Source of the DNA: Exiguobacterium acetylicum DSM 20416
GTDB taxonomy: Bacteria; Bacillota; Bacilli; Exiguobacteriales; Exiguobacteriaceae
Length of the DNA: 64,000 nt
Assembly: GCF_000702605.1 (NCBI RefSeq)
Contig: NZ_JNIR01000001.1
Location: 2,160,501-2,224,500 of the forward strand
Direction: 5' to 3'
The notes under the pieces are model-generated. The model was given only the letters and a program-made list of their open reading frames with translations. It searched no databases and was not told the origin of the DNA. Every line of letters starts with the position of its first letter. The first letter of the stretch is position 1. The translations under genes and the position numbers were made by a program. Positions 9,145 through 17,756 of the stretch are shown here, in pieces.

Positions 9145-10587
9145 TTATAACTTCGGAAGCGCGAATCCGCCTGTCGCAAGCTCAAACGCATGCGCAGCGC
9201 GATAGATCGTCGCCTCATCGAAATGTTTTCCAATGATTTGTAAGCCGACCGGAAGACCGTCGACGAATCCAGCTGGAACCGAGATTGCTGGAACACCCGC
9301 TAAGTTGATTGGAATCGTCAAGATGTCATTCGCATACATCGTGACGGGATCATCCAGTTGTGCACCGAGTTCGAATGCTGGTGTCGGTGCTGTTGGTCCG
9401 ATGATGACGTCATAGTTCGCAAGGACATCGTCGAAGTCTTTTTTGATCAACGTCCGAGCTTGTTGAGCTTTTTTATAGTAGGCATCGTAGTAACCTGAGC
9501 TGAGCGCGTACGTTCCGAGCATGATCCGGCGCTTGACTTCGTCTCCGAATCCTTGTGAACGGGAATACTTGAAGACATCTTCAAGTGCATCCGCTTCGGC
9601 ACGGACTCCGTAACGAATGCCGTCAAAGCGTGCGAGGTTCGATGATGCTTCCGATGAAGCAAGTAAGTAGTACGTCGCAAGCGCATATTTCGAGTTCGGA
9701 AGTGACACTTCATCGACTGTCGCACCGAGTGCTTCGAGTTTTTGGATTGCTTCCCGGATGTTGGCTTTGACGCCTTCACTGACACCCTCACCGAAATATT
9801 CTTTCGGAACAGCGATCTTCAACCCTTTGATATCACCTGTCAACGCTTGTGTGTAATCCGTTGCTGCGACGTTCGCAGACGTCGAATCCATCTCACAGTG
9901 TCCTGCGATCGCGCTCAAGAGATACGCGTTGTCTTCGACTGTTCGTGTCAACGGACCGATTTGGTCAAGCGACGATGCGAACGCAACGAGACCGAAGCGT
10001 GAGACGAGACCGTATGTCGGTTTCAACCCGACGACACCACAATAGGCAGCCGGTTGACGAATCGAACCACCTGTATCCGAACCAAGGCTGAACAAGACTT
10101 CGCCTGCTGCGACAGCTGCTGCTGAACCACCCGAAGAACCACCTGGAACGTGTTTCGTATTCCATGGGTTGCGGACCGGTTTGTAGGCTGAGTTCTCGTT
10201 TGAAGAACCCATCGCGAACTCATCCATGTTCAATTTCCCGATCGTGATCGCTCCTGCTTCATGCAGACGCTCGACGACCGTCGCATCATGAGCTGGTACG
10301 AAGTTCTCGAGGAATTTCGAACCACATGTCGTCGTCATCCCTTTCGTGACGATGTTATCCTTGACGCCGATTGGAAGACCAAACAATGGATTTGCTTCAT
10401 GTTTCGCGACATCATCCATTCGTTTTGCTTGCTCGAATGCTTCTTCGTTCAATGAAAGAAACGCACCGATTTTTCCATCGACGCGGTCGATTTGATCAAA
10501 GGATTCTTGGACGAGTTCAGAAACTTTGACTTCGCCATCCTGAATGAGTGTGTGTAGTGTTTTGACACCATGTTCAAAAAGTGACAT
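9145..10587 (-). CDS. gatA: Asp-tRNA(Asn)/Glu-tRNA(Gln) amidotransferase subunit A
   Basis: 480 residues. The amidase signature with the Ser-cisSer-Lys triad is clear: the lysine in PIGVKDNI, the serines in [14 protein letters not shown], and the downstream [17 protein letters not shown] segment. This subunit hydrolyses glutamine and passes ammonia to GatB. It is the middle gene of gatCAB, spaced 15 bases from gatC. Together the three proteins make Gln-tRNA(Gln), and often Asn-tRNA(Asn), in organisms lacking the direct synthetases. Confidence 0.98.
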   Translation of the reverse strand: MSLFEHGVKTLHTLIQDGEVKVSELVQESFDQIDRVDGKIGAFLSLNEEAFEQAKRMDDVAKHEANPLFGLPIGVKDNIVTKGMTTTCGSKFLENFVPAHDATVVERLHEAGAITIGKLNMDEFAMGSSNENSAYKPVRNPWNTKHVPGGSSGGSAAAVAAGEVLFSLGSDTGGSIRQPAAYCGVVGLKPTYGLVSRFGLVAFASSLDQIGPLTRTVEDNAYLLSAIAGHCEMDSTSANVAATDYTQALTGDIKGLKIAVPKEYFGEGVSEGVKANIREAIQKLEALGATVDEVSLPNSKYALATYYLLASSEASSNLARFDGIRYGVRAEADALEDVFKYSRSQGFGDEVKRRIMLGTYALSSGYYDAYYKKAQQARTLIKKDFDDVLANYDVIIGPTAPTPAFELGAQLDDPVTMYANDILTIPINLAGVPAISVPAGFVDGLPVGLQIIGKHFDEATIYRAAHAFELATGGFALPKL

Positions 10588-10602
10588 CGGGTCATTTCCT
10601 CC

Positions 10603-10893
10603 TTATTCGAACACCGCTGGGACGCGGACTTGTCCGTCTTCCCAATCGGGTGCGAGTCGTTCTACTTCCGTACGCGGAAGTGATGGACGTACTTCGTCCT
10701 TACGTAGGACGTTCTTTAAATCGAGGACATGAGTCGTCGGTTCGACGCCTGTCGTATCGAGTTCATTTAATTGTTCAGCGAACCCAAGAATCTTCTCGAG
10801 TTGTCCTGTGAATTGTGCTACTTCTTCATCTGTCACGGCAAGGCGTGCCAAATGCGCCACGTGGCGGACTTGCTCCTCATTAATCTTTGCCAT
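10603..10893 (-). CDS. gatC: Asp-tRNA(Asn)/Glu-tRNA(Gln) amidotransferase subunit C
   Basis: 96 residues. Characteristic GatC start ([20 protein letters not shown]), the [15 protein letters not shown] centre and an LRKDEV segment. It is the small belt-like subunit that stabilises the GatA-GatB complex. GGAGG precedes the ATG. As the first gene of the operon it defines the promoter side; the ~70 bases upstream follow directly after the mntH terminator. Confidence 0.97.
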   Translation of the reverse strand: MAKINEEQVRHVAHLARLAVTDEEVAQFTGQLEKILGFAEQLNELDTTGVEPTTHVLDLKNVLRKDEVRPSLPRTEVERLAPDWEDGQVRVPAVFE

Positions 10894-10962
10894 GTCATTC
10901 CACCTCCGGAACTTTTGCGATATATTTTACACTATTTCTAATCATAGCACTTTTCGTCCAGA

Positions 10963-11006
10963 CAAAAAAGACGATGGTGCATCGGGGGGAGGTCCGCACC
11001 ATCGTC
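10963..11006 (-). terminator. Strong terminator between mntH and gatC
   Basis: Perfect 11-bp stem GACGATGGTGC / GCACCATCGTC with a 15-base loop, then T6 on the minus strand. It can end mntH transcription, or act as the terminator of a gatCAB leader if a promoter lies between 11010 and 11093. Confidence 0.85.
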
Positions 11007-11011
11007 CTTAT

Positions 11012-11060
11012 AGGGGTAGCAAAGCTTCCGGGCGGAAAGCTTCTAGTTATGAAATACCCG
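11012..11060 (-). other. Structured element preceding the mntH/gatC terminator
   Basis: Outer stem GGGTA / TACCC encloses an inner stem AAGCTT-CC / GG-AAGCTT. It lies immediately before the strong terminator on the minus strand, an aptamer-then-terminator layout. No riboswitch class was recognised and it may simply be mntH 3' UTR. Confidence 0.35.
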
Positions 11061-11093
11061 CTTTAAATCAGACGAAACAAAAATACTGAATAT

Positions 11094-12311
11094 TCATACT
11101 AAGACATCGACGAGCAGATAGACATTGAAGACGATGACAATCGAGACGATGATCCAGGCTAACGCGTTCATGAACCGACTGTTCCGGTGTTCTCCCATGT
11201 ACCGCTCACTTGCTGTCGCCCGAATCAACGGAATTAGCGCGAACGGAATCCCGAACGATAAGGCAACCTGGCTGAGAACGAGTGCCCGTGTCGGATCAAA
11301 ACCGGAGAACAGCAACAAAATCGCCGGTAACATCGTCACGGTCCGTCGAACGAACAACGGTAATTGGAGATGAAGGAATCCACGCATGATCGCGTCACCT
11401 GACATCGTGCCGACGCTTGAAGAAGCGAGACCCGAGACGAGTAAAGCAATCGCAAACAGATATGGCGCAATGCCACCGAGCGTGACATGAAGTCCCTCGT
11501 AGATCGCTTCAAGCGAACCCGCTTGATACTTCGTGCCATAAAAGACACTTGCCGCAATGACGAGCATCGCCCCGTTGACCGCTCCGGCAATCAGCATCGC
11601 TCCCCAGATGTCGAAGCGTTGGATGTGTAACATCGACGCTTTATTCGCAATGTGCCCCATCCGCCGTTTCGTTAAATCGGAATGGAGATAGATCGCGTGT
11701 GGCATAACGGTCGCACCAAGCATGCCGGCAGCAAGGACGATGCTCGATGTGCCTTCGAATCCCGGCATTAGTTCTGCTGATAGATCACGGAAGACCGGAT
11801 GGACTTCAAAGACTTCAATCGCAAAAGCCGCTGCGATGATTAAAACAAGAACGGCGATGACGGCTTCAAAATGTCGAAGTCCCTTCTGCTCAAATCCGAG
11901 GATGACGAATGATAGAACTGCCGTCAGTAATGCTGCCATCCGTAAATCGATCGCAAACAGTAAATGAAATCCGAGTGCGGCTCCGACGAACTCGGCGAGA
12001 TCGGTCGCCATCGCGACGAGCTCCGCTTGGACCCAGTAGAAAAAGCGAAAGACCGGCGATAACTCTTCCCGGATCACCTCCGCTAAACTGAGATTGCTGA
12101 CGATTCCGAGCTTAGCTGATAGGAACTGAATGACGACGGCCATCAAGTTCGAGGCGACGATGACCCAGAGCAGTAAGTAGCCATACTGGGCACCTGCCGT
12201 CATGTTCGTCGCGAAGTTTCCCGGATCGAGATACGCGACGGCAGCGACGAACGCTGGTCCAAGATATGTCCGTTTTTTGGGTAAATCTTGTGTAAGTGGC
12301 TGTGTCGCCAT
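11094..12311 (-). CDS. mntH: Nramp-family Mn(2+)/H(+) symporter MntH
   Basis: 405 residues from the ATG preceded by GAGGTGA; the reading frame continues 26 codons upstream but without a ribosome site. Eleven hydrophobic segments and the Nramp metal-site motifs are present: AYLDPGNFATNM in the first membrane helix and GATVMPHAIYLHSD in the sixth. The protein imports manganese, and sometimes iron, across the cytoplasmic membrane with protons. It is transcribed alone, with a promoter containing a possible MntR operator, and ends at the terminator before gatC. Confidence 0.96.
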   Translation of the reverse strand: MATQPLTQDLPKKRTYLGPAFVAAVAYLDPGNFATNMTAGAQYGYLLLWVIVASNLMAVVIQFLSAKLGIVSNLSLAEVIREELSPVFRFFYWVQAELVAMATDLAEFVGAALGFHLLFAIDLRMAALLTAVLSFVILGFEQKGLRHFEAVIAVLVLIIAAAFAIEVFEVHPVFRDLSAELMPGFEGTSSIVLAAGMLGATVMPHAIYLHSDLTKRRMGHIANKASMLHIQRFDIWGAMLIAGAVNGAMLVIAASVFYGTKYQAGSLEAIYEGLHVTLGGIAPYLFAIALLVSGLASSSVGTMSGDAIMRGFLHLQLPLFVRRTVTMLPAILLLFSGFDPTRALVLSQVALSFGIPFALIPLIRATASERYMGEHRNSRFMNALAWIIVSIVIVFNVYLLVDVLV

Positions 12312-12336
12312 CTCGTTCACCTCACTTTTGGTTTTT

Positions 12337-12364
12337 ATTATACGCTTATTTTGCATAAGAGCAA
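12337..12364 (-). promoter_or_regulatory. mntH promoter with candidate MntR operator
   Basis: Minus-strand TATAAT (12337-12342) sits 16 bases downstream of a TTGCTC -35-like hexamer. The hexamer is part of a TTGC-N6-GCAA dyad (12351-12364), similar in form to MntR/DtxR-type operators. Binding there would block the -35 region and repress uptake when manganese is sufficient. The operator call is an inference. Confidence 0.5.
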
Positions 12365-12402
12365 CAAATATGTTTATGGTAAATAACAACGTATGAAGTG
12401 AA

Positions 12403-12440
12403 CAAAAAAGGGGGGTCTCCTGTAATCAGGAAACACCCCT
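12403..12440 (-). terminator. Terminator of putP
   Basis: Minus-strand arms AGGGGTGTTTCCTG and CAGGAGACCCCCC around an ATTA loop, then T6, just after the putP stop. Confidence 0.85.
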
Positions 12441-12448
12441 TCTGTTAG

Positions 12449-13960
12449 TTAGACAATCTTCCGCTCAGGTTCTGCACCTTTTAGCTGTGCTTGCACTTGA
12501 TCAAATTCATCATAGATGGCTTGACTCGGTTCCTTCGTCACGAGACTACCGATGACGAGCGCGATCGTCGAAGCGATGAAAGCTGGAATCATCTCGTACA
12601 TCTCAGAAATGTAGAATGGTAATCCATCAACATTTTGGTTAATGAGAATCCAGGCGATGACGACGACAGATCCCGTAATCATCGAAGCAAGTGCTCCTGT
12701 CTTGTTCATCCGGCGCCAAAGCAAGCTGAACAGCACAACTGGTCCGAACGCGGCACCGAAACCAGCCCACGCATAACCAACGAGAGTCAAGATCGACTTC
12801 TGTGCACCGAACGATAAGAGAATCGCTAGAGCAGCGACGACAAGGACCATCACGCGCCCCATGACCATCAATTCACGATCCGAAGCATCACGCTTGAAGA
12901 AACGTTGATAGAAATCATTCGTTGCCGCACTCGAAGAGACGAGTAGCTGTGTCGAGATCGTCGACATGATCGCAGCAAGTAATGCTGCTAGCAACAGTCC
13001 CGTAATGAACCCAGGGAAGAGATCTCGTGATAACTGAATGAAGACATTCTCTGGATTTTTTAGTCCAGCACTTTGTTGTGTGAAATAGGCATAACCGATT
13101 AAACCTGTCACCATCGCACCAACGATCGAGAACGTCATCCAGATCATTCCGACGCGACGTGCTGACTTCATCTCATGTAAGTTACGGATCGCCATGAAAC
13201 GAACGATGATATGCGGTTGACCGAAATACCCGAGTCCCCAGGCGAGGAGCGAGATGATACCGATCGTCGTCGTTCCTTTGAAGAGTTCCAGTTTCGAACC
13301 GTCCGTCGACCGGATCGTCTCGAGTGTATCGTTGATACCGCCACTGAAAGCGAGGGCAACGCCTGGTACGATCAGCAGGGCAATGACCATGATCATCCCT
13401 TGGACGACGTCCGTCCAACTGACGGCAAGGAAACCACCGAGGAAGACATAGGCGATGACGACGCCCGCTAGAATCCAAAGACCTGTCGTATACTCGAGAC
13501 CAAAAACGGCTTCGAACAAACGACCACCAGCGACAAAACCACTTGATGCGTACATTATAAAGAATATTAAGATAACTCCAGCTGAAACCGTACGCAAGAC
13601 GCCACTTTTATCGTGGAATCGTTTTTCAAAGTAATCGGGAATCGTGATCGCATCTCCTGCATGTGCCGTATACGCACGCAGACGCGGCGCGACGAGTAAC
13701 CAGTTGGCGTAAGCACCAAGCAATAAACCAACGACAATCCATCCACTGGACAGACCAGTTGCATACATCGCACCCGGTAATCCCATCAACAACCAGCCAC
13801 TCATGTCACTCGCTCCAGCAGAGAGCGCTGTGACGACGGGACCAATCGTACGTCCCCCAAGCATGTAGTCATTCATGTTCTTTGTCCGATAATACGCAAT
13901 GACGCCAAGTGCGACCATCAGTCCGAGATACAGCAAAATCGCAAACCACATTCCGTTCAT
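12449..13960 (-). CDS. putP: Sodium/proline symporter PutP
   Basis: 503 residues from the ATG preceded by GGGGGAG; a longer reading frame upstream runs through a terminator hairpin and is rejected. About 13 membrane segments of the SSS family. Diagnostic stretches include DYMLGGRTIGPVVTALSAG, MSGWLLMGLPGAMY and an AAIMSTISTQLLVSSSA segment typical of the sodium site. It imports proline with sodium as nutrient or osmoprotectant. It follows pruA by 78 bases, which hold only a hairpin and the ribosome site, so uptake and breakdown of proline appear to share a transcript. Confidence 0.94.
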   Translation of the reverse strand: MNGMWFAILLYLGLMVALGVIAYYRTKNMNDYMLGGRTIGPVVTALSAGASDMSGWLLMGLPGAMYATGLSSGWIVVGLLLGAYANWLLVAPRLRAYTAHAGDAITIPDYFEKRFHDKSGVLRTVSAGVILIFFIMYASSGFVAGGRLFEAVFGLEYTTGLWILAGVVIAYVFLGGFLAVSWTDVVQGMIMVIALLIVPGVALAFSGGINDTLETIRSTDGSKLELFKGTTTIGIISLLAWGLGYFGQPHIIVRFMAIRNLHEMKSARRVGMIWMTFSIVGAMVTGLIGYAYFTQQSAGLKNPENVFIQLSRDLFPGFITGLLLAALLAAIMSTISTQLLVSSSAATNDFYQRFFKRDASDRELMVMGRVMVLVVAALAILLSFGAQKSILTLVGYAWAGFGAAFGPVVLFSLLWRRMNKTGALASMITGSVVVIAWILINQNVDGLPFYISEMYEMIPAFIASTIALVIGSLVTKEPSQAIYDEFDQVQAQLKGAEPERKIV

Positions 13961-13988
13961 CCTTGCTCCCCCTTTTTCCGTGATATAA

Positions 13989-14020
13989 GAAAAACGGGCA
14001 TGCAGGTCGCACACCCGTTT
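13989..14020 (-). terminator. Terminator/attenuator between pruA and putP
   Basis: Minus-strand AAACGGG / CCCGTTT stem with a 15-base loop, then TTCTT. Only 28 bases separate it from the putP start, with no room for a promoter. It probably sets the pruA:putP ratio and does not end the operon. Confidence 0.7.
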
Positions 14021-14038
14021 CATCTATTAAACACCATT

Positions 14039-15583
14039 TCAGAACATTTCTGAAGTTGTTTTTGCTTGAAGATGTAAAGTCAAGTAATCCGGTCCGCCCG
14101 CTTTCGAATCCGTACCTGACATGTTGAATCCACCAAATGGTTGGTAGCCAACGATTGCGCCTGTGCAACCACGGTTGAAATAGAGGTTACCGACGTGGAA
14201 GTTCGCACGCGCGTACTCTTGGTTCGTCCGGTCTTGCGTGATGACAGCACCTGTCAAACCGTATTCCGTGTTGTTCGCGATATCGATCGCTTCTTTGAAA
14301 TCCTTCGCTTTCGTGAAGGCGACGACTGGTCCGAAGATCTCTTCTTGCATCAAACGATCCGTTGGTTGAACGTCCGCGACGACTGTCGGTGAGACGAAGA
14401 ATCCTGTTGAATCGTCTGCCGTACCACCTGCGACGATGCGTCCTTCTTCTTTTGCGACGTCGAAGTACGACGTGATTTTCTTGAACGCTGCCGCGTCGAT
14501 GACCGGTCCGACATTGTTTGAAACGTCTGTCGGGTTACCGATGCTGAGTTTGTTCGTGTTCGCGACGACTTTTTCGAGCAACTCGTCATAGACAGAGTCG
14601 AGTGCGACGACACGTGAACAAGCTGAACATTTTTGACCCGAGAAGCCGAATGCCGCTTTCGTGATCATGTCCGCTGCGTAATCGAGGTCAGCCGACTCAT
14701 CGATGACCATTGTATCTTTTCCACCCATTTCCGCGATGACGCGTTTGAGCCAGATTTGACCTTCGTTTAGTTTCGATGCCCGTTCGTTGATACGAAGACC
14801 GACATCACGTGATCCCGTGAAGCTGATGAAACGTGTTTTCGGATGATCGACGAGGTAGTCACCGACTTCTGCTCCTGAACCGGGTACGAAGTTCAAGACG
14901 CCCGCAGGAAGACCTGCTTGCTCCATGACTTCGACGAATTTCGCCGCGACGACCGGTGTCGTTGATGCGGGTTTCAAGAGGATCGGGTTCCCTGCCACGA
15001 TTGCTGCGACAGCTGTTCCAGCCATGATCGCGAGTGGGAAGTTCCATGGTGAGATGATGACACCAACACCGAGTGGAATGTAATCGTAACGGTTGTATTC
15101 GCCTGGACGACTCTCGACTTTTTTGCCGTCTTTTAAGACGAGCATCTGGCGTGCATAGTACTCGAGGAAGTCGATCGCTTCTGCTGTATCGGCATCGGCT
15201 TCGTTCCAAGGTTTCCCTGCTTCTTTGACGAGGTAGGCAGAGAACTCATGTTTCCGCTTACGGATGATGTTCGCTGCTTTGAATAGGACGTCCGCACGTA
15301 CAGACGGATTGACGAATTTCCATGTTTCGAAAGCTGTGACTGCTGCTTGCATCGCTTCTTCTGCATGTTCCTGTGTCGCTTTCGAGACACGTCCGACGAT
15401 CTCTTCTTTGTTAGCCGGATTGACGGAGACGATTTTATCTTCCGTCGTCACATGTTTTCCACCGATGACGAGCGGATAATCTTTGCCGAGTTCTTGCGTG
15501 ACGAGTGCAAGTGCCTCTTCGAACGCTTTCTTGTTTGCTTCTTGTGAGAAGTCCGTGAATGGTTCGTGTTTGTACGGAATCAT
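14039..15583 (-). CDS. pruA: 1-pyrroline-5-carboxylate dehydrogenase (RocA/PruA)
   Basis: 514 residues starting [14 protein letters not shown], the standard start of Bacilli RocA, with AAAGGGGG upstream; the frame is open 97 codons further but crosses the promoter. Aldehyde dehydrogenase motifs: FEVS-type [17 protein letters not shown] around the general base, and the catalytic cysteine in [13 protein letters not shown]. It oxidises glutamate-5-semialdehyde/P5C to glutamate with NAD+, the second step of proline breakdown. No proline dehydrogenase gene lies in the window, so that step is encoded elsewhere. Confidence 0.96.
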   Translation of the reverse strand: MIPYKHEPFTDFSQEANKKAFEEALALVTQELGKDYPLVIGGKHVTTEDKIVSVNPANKEEIVGRVSKATQEHAEEAMQAAVTAFETWKFVNPSVRADVLFKAANIIRKRKHEFSAYLVKEAGKPWNEADADTAEAIDFLEYYARQMLVLKDGKKVESRPGEYNRYDYIPLGVGVIISPWNFPLAIMAGTAVAAIVAGNPILLKPASTTPVVAAKFVEVMEQAGLPAGVLNFVPGSGAEVGDYLVDHPKTRFISFTGSRDVGLRINERASKLNEGQIWLKRVIAEMGGKDTMVIDESADLDYAADMITKAAFGFSGQKCSACSRVVALDSVYDELLEKVVANTNKLSIGNPTDVSNNVGPVIDAAAFKKITSYFDVAKEEGRIVAGGTADDSTGFFVSPTVVADVQPTDRLMQEEIFGPVVAFTKAKDFKEAIDIANNTEYGLTGAVITQDRTNQEYARANFHVGNLYFNRGCTGAIVGYQPFGGFNMSGTDSKAGGPDYLTLHLQAKTTSEMF

Positions 15584-15628
15584 CTCTATTCCCCCTTTAA
15601 TCTCTACTTTAAATCGCTTACATTCTCC

Positions 15629-15657
15629 ATTGTACAGAAGCATGAGTCCGCTTACAA
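15629..15657 (-). promoter_or_regulatory. pruA-putP promoter
   Basis: Minus-strand TTGTAA, 17-base spacer, TACAAT. The spacing is ideal for the housekeeping sigma factor and the site lies 46 bases upstream of the pruA start. Confidence 0.7.
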
Positions 15658-15668
15658 TTATTCTAGTC

Positions 15669-15704
15669 AAAAAAATAGAGGAGAGACCGATTTGGTCTCT
15701 CCTC
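15669..15704 (-). terminator. Terminator of the HesB-like gene
   Basis: Perfect 11-bp stem GAGGAGAGACC / GGTCTCTCCTC with a 5-base loop, then TATTTTTTT on the minus strand. Confidence 0.88.
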
Positions 15705-15713
15705 AGTTCTCGA

Positions 15714-16001
15714 TTATTCCTTTGCTTGTGAAAAGACGATCTCTTCATGTTCAATTGAAACTTTGACGTCTTGTCCTTGGAATAACCAGTCATCTTGATC
15801 CGAGACGACGAAGTGGATGCCGTCGACAACTTCTTCGACCGCTGCCCGTTCGACTTCTTCCATATGAACACCAACCGAGAAACCTTGTGTTAAATCCGTT
15901 GAGCCACCATATTTTGCAAAGAAGCGAATCGTATCTCCTGATTTTGCTTCCATCTCATCTTTAAAGTATTGTAATGCCTCATCTGTAATATGAATTTTCA
16001 T
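15714..16001 (-). CDS. HesB/IscA-like (YneR-type) protein
   Basis: 95 residues from an ATG eight bases after AGGGGAG; a GTG nine bases earlier is in frame but too close to that site. [27 protein letters not shown] and the GFSVGV segment match the small HesB/YneR proteins related to iron-sulfur carriers. The three metal-binding cysteines of true IscA are missing: there is no cysteine in the chain. It is therefore probably not a cluster scaffold, and its role is unknown. Monocistronic. Confidence 0.75.
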   Translation of the reverse strand: MKIHITDEALQYFKDEMEAKSGDTIRFFAKYGGSTDLTQGFSVGVHMEEVERAAVEEVVDGIHFVVSDQDDWLFQGQDVKVSIEHEEIVFSQAKE

Positions 16002-16123
16002 ATCTATCACTCCCCTTTCGTTTAGTGTACCGATATCCTACTCAAAAAAGCGAATTTCCTGTATGGTAGAGACAAGATTAGCTAAGGAATCACCATGAAA
16101 CATTCATCTTAGGAGGAATTCGA

Positions 16124-16963
16124 ATGAAACGATCGCTCGTAGTGCTGCTTGCGACCAGTCTCGTACTCGTCGGTTGCGGAAACGACTCCTCGTCTTCTAC
16201 AGATACCAAATCCCCGAAGACGACGGAAACGAAACAACAGAAGGCTGAACAAGCCGTTATTGACGTCTATCAAACATACGAAAAAACGCTCGGTCAATCA
16301 GGACGAGCAGATGCAAAAGACCTTGCATCGATTGAATATACGGGTGACGAAAAACAACTTGAGCCGCTCGCCGTCGGTGCGAAGAACTTGAATGTCGTTC
16401 CCGGTAAGGTCGTCAAGTCGTTCCAAAAAGGCGATGTCGCCTACATCATCCACGAATTCAAGGATGCGAAAGGATCGATTCTCCCGAACCGAGGATCGAA
16501 GCTGTTATTGAAGAAAGACGATGAATGGAAGATCGTCCTGACACCGACGACATTCGATCCGTCCGTCTTCTCGACGCTTGGCGACATGTTCACTGGATTT
16601 AACGCTGACGAGTATGGTGTCAATGCGAAGGCGGCCGACGAGATCGGAAAAACGGATGAAAAAGAGCAGGATGCTGTCTTCTCTCGCGTCAATGCCCAAA
16701 CGGATTATATGGCACTCGAGATGAACAGTAATATCCTGATGATTTACGGTGAGGCATTGAAGAACGAAGGAAATCCTGAGACGCTCGTTGATTACTATCA
16801 AGACTATGCAGACTGGTATGAAGAAGAACAGCCACTCCTCATGAAGACGGCGAAAGCCGGAACGGATTATGAGAAGTACTTGATTGCCCTCGATTCCTTA
16901 AAAGAAAGTCTTCAAAAGAAGCTTGAGAAATATGCGGATCAATTAAACATGGAATTAGGATAA
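16124..16963 (+). CDS. Lipoprotein of unknown function
   Basis: 279 residues. The lipobox LVGC, with cysteine ~18, follows a short hydrophobic signal, so the mature protein should be anchored on the outer membrane face. A Ser/Thr/Lys-rich linker (to ~residue 45) is followed by a soluble domain rich in Lys and Asp, with a KLLLKKDDEWKIVLTP strand pair reminiscent of NTF2-like or DUF4878-type lipoproteins, but I cannot assign a family. AGGAGG-like site upstream of the ATG. It is followed after 13 bases by bcp, probably in one transcript. Confidence 0.8.
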   Translation: MKRSLVVLLATSLVLVGCGNDSSSSTDTKSPKTTETKQQKAEQAVIDVYQTYEKTLGQSGRADAKDLASIEYTGDEKQLEPLAVGAKNLNVVPGKVVKSFQKGDVAYIIHEFKDAKGSILPNRGSKLLLKKDDEWKIVLTPTTFDPSVFSTLGDMFTGFNADEYGVNAKAADEIGKTDEKEQDAVFSRVNAQTDYMALEMNSNILMIYGEALKNEGNPETLVDYYQDYADWYEEEQPLLMKTAKAGTDYEKYLIALDSLKESLQKKLEKYADQLNMELG

Positions 16964-16976
16964 GGAGGAGTTTTTC

Positions 16977-17426
16977 ATGCAAGCACCTACATTTACCCTT
17001 CCGAACGCACAAGGAGAAACGATTTCCCTCGAGGATTATCGTGGAAAAAAAGTCGTACTCTATTTCTATCCGAAGGATTCAACGCCTGGTTGTACGACCG
17101 AGGCATGTGATTTCCGTGATGCGACGCAAGCGTTCGAAGAAAATAACACGGTCATTCTCGGTGTTTCTGCTGATAGTCAGAAACGGCATCAAAACTTTAT
17201 TGCAAAATACGAATTACCGTTCCAATTGTTATCAGATGTCGATCACGAAGTGTGTGAGCAATATGGCGTCTGGCAACTGAAAAAGAATTACGGTAAGGAA
17301 TATTTTGGAATTGTTCGTTCGACTTTCCTGATTGATGAGTCCGGTGAAATCGTCAAGGAATGGCGCAGCGTAAAAGTAAAGGATCACGTCGCAGAAGCAC
17401 TCCAGTACGTCCAAGAGCAGAAATGA
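16977..17426 (+). CDS. bcp: Thiol peroxidase, BCP/peroxiredoxin Q type
   Basis: 149 residues. The active site reads YFYPKDSTPGCTTEACDF, with the peroxidatic cysteine first and a resolving cysteine five residues later, the pattern of atypical 2-Cys BCP enzymes. It reduces hydroperoxides with thioredoxin in the cytoplasm. AAGGAGGAG lies just before the ATG. Second gene after the lipoprotein and closed by a strong terminator. Confidence 0.95.
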   Translation: MQAPTFTLPNAQGETISLEDYRGKKVVLYFYPKDSTPGCTTEACDFRDATQAFEENNTVILGVSADSQKRHQNFIAKYELPFQLLSDVDHEVCEQYGVWQLKKNYGKEYFGIVRSTFLIDESGEIVKEWRSVKVKDHVAEALQYVQEQK

Positions 17427-17431
17427 GTTCA

Positions 17432-17465
17432 AGAACCAGTTGTTTTATACAACTGGTTCTTTTTG
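17432..17465 (+). terminator. Terminator of bcp
   Basis: 11-bp stem AGAACCAGTTG / CAACTGGTTCT with a 7-base loop and a T5 tail. Confidence 0.9.
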
Positions 17466-17581
17466 TATTCAATCCTTTTAAAAACTCCTAATTTTATCCT
17501 TACATAAAAATAATTTTTCGTGAAAAAACGTTGGTATCACACATAAATTTAATAATTTTGAAATAATCTGAAAATATTCTA

Positions 17582-17610
17582 TTGATTTTTCTGAATATTG
17601 TATTTATTAT
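17582..17610 (+). promoter_or_regulatory. oppA promoter
   Basis: TTGATT, 17-base spacer, TATTAT, inside a very AT-rich stretch. The predicted start site near 17617 gives a leader of about 140 bases that begins just before the inverted repeat. Confidence 0.65.
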
Positions 17611-17622
17611 TGATAACAAGTT

Positions 17623-17692
17623 GATCCGGTGCTTTCCTTAGCTTAAGAATAAAAGGCGATGACCCCTCTTATTTTTAGTCGGACACCGGATC
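17623..17692 (+). other. Structured 5' leader of oppA
   Basis: A perfect 9-bp inverted repeat GATCCGGTG / CACCGGATC closes a 52-base domain containing GGCGATGACCCC and flanking AT tracts. It lies fully between the promoter and the oppA ribosome site. No U-tract follows, so control of translation or RNA stability is more likely than termination. No known riboswitch class was recognised. Confidence 0.5.
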
Positions 17693-17756
17693 GCTATCCT
17701 ATCGGTTCTTATCGTTTCACCAGATATATCTATTTCTTTTGGGAGGGATTTACTTT

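Noticed and set aside
12312-12389. 26-codon upstream extension of mntH
   Set aside because: Covers the promoter and candidate operator; the ATG at 12311 has a good ribosome site.
14039-15874. 97-codon upstream extension of pruA
   Set aside because: It crosses the pruA promoter, has no ribosome site and no similarity to the family N-terminus.
17739-17756. Six-codon upstream extension of oppA
   Set aside because: It would start inside the ribosome site; the lipoprotein signal begins at the ATG at 17757.
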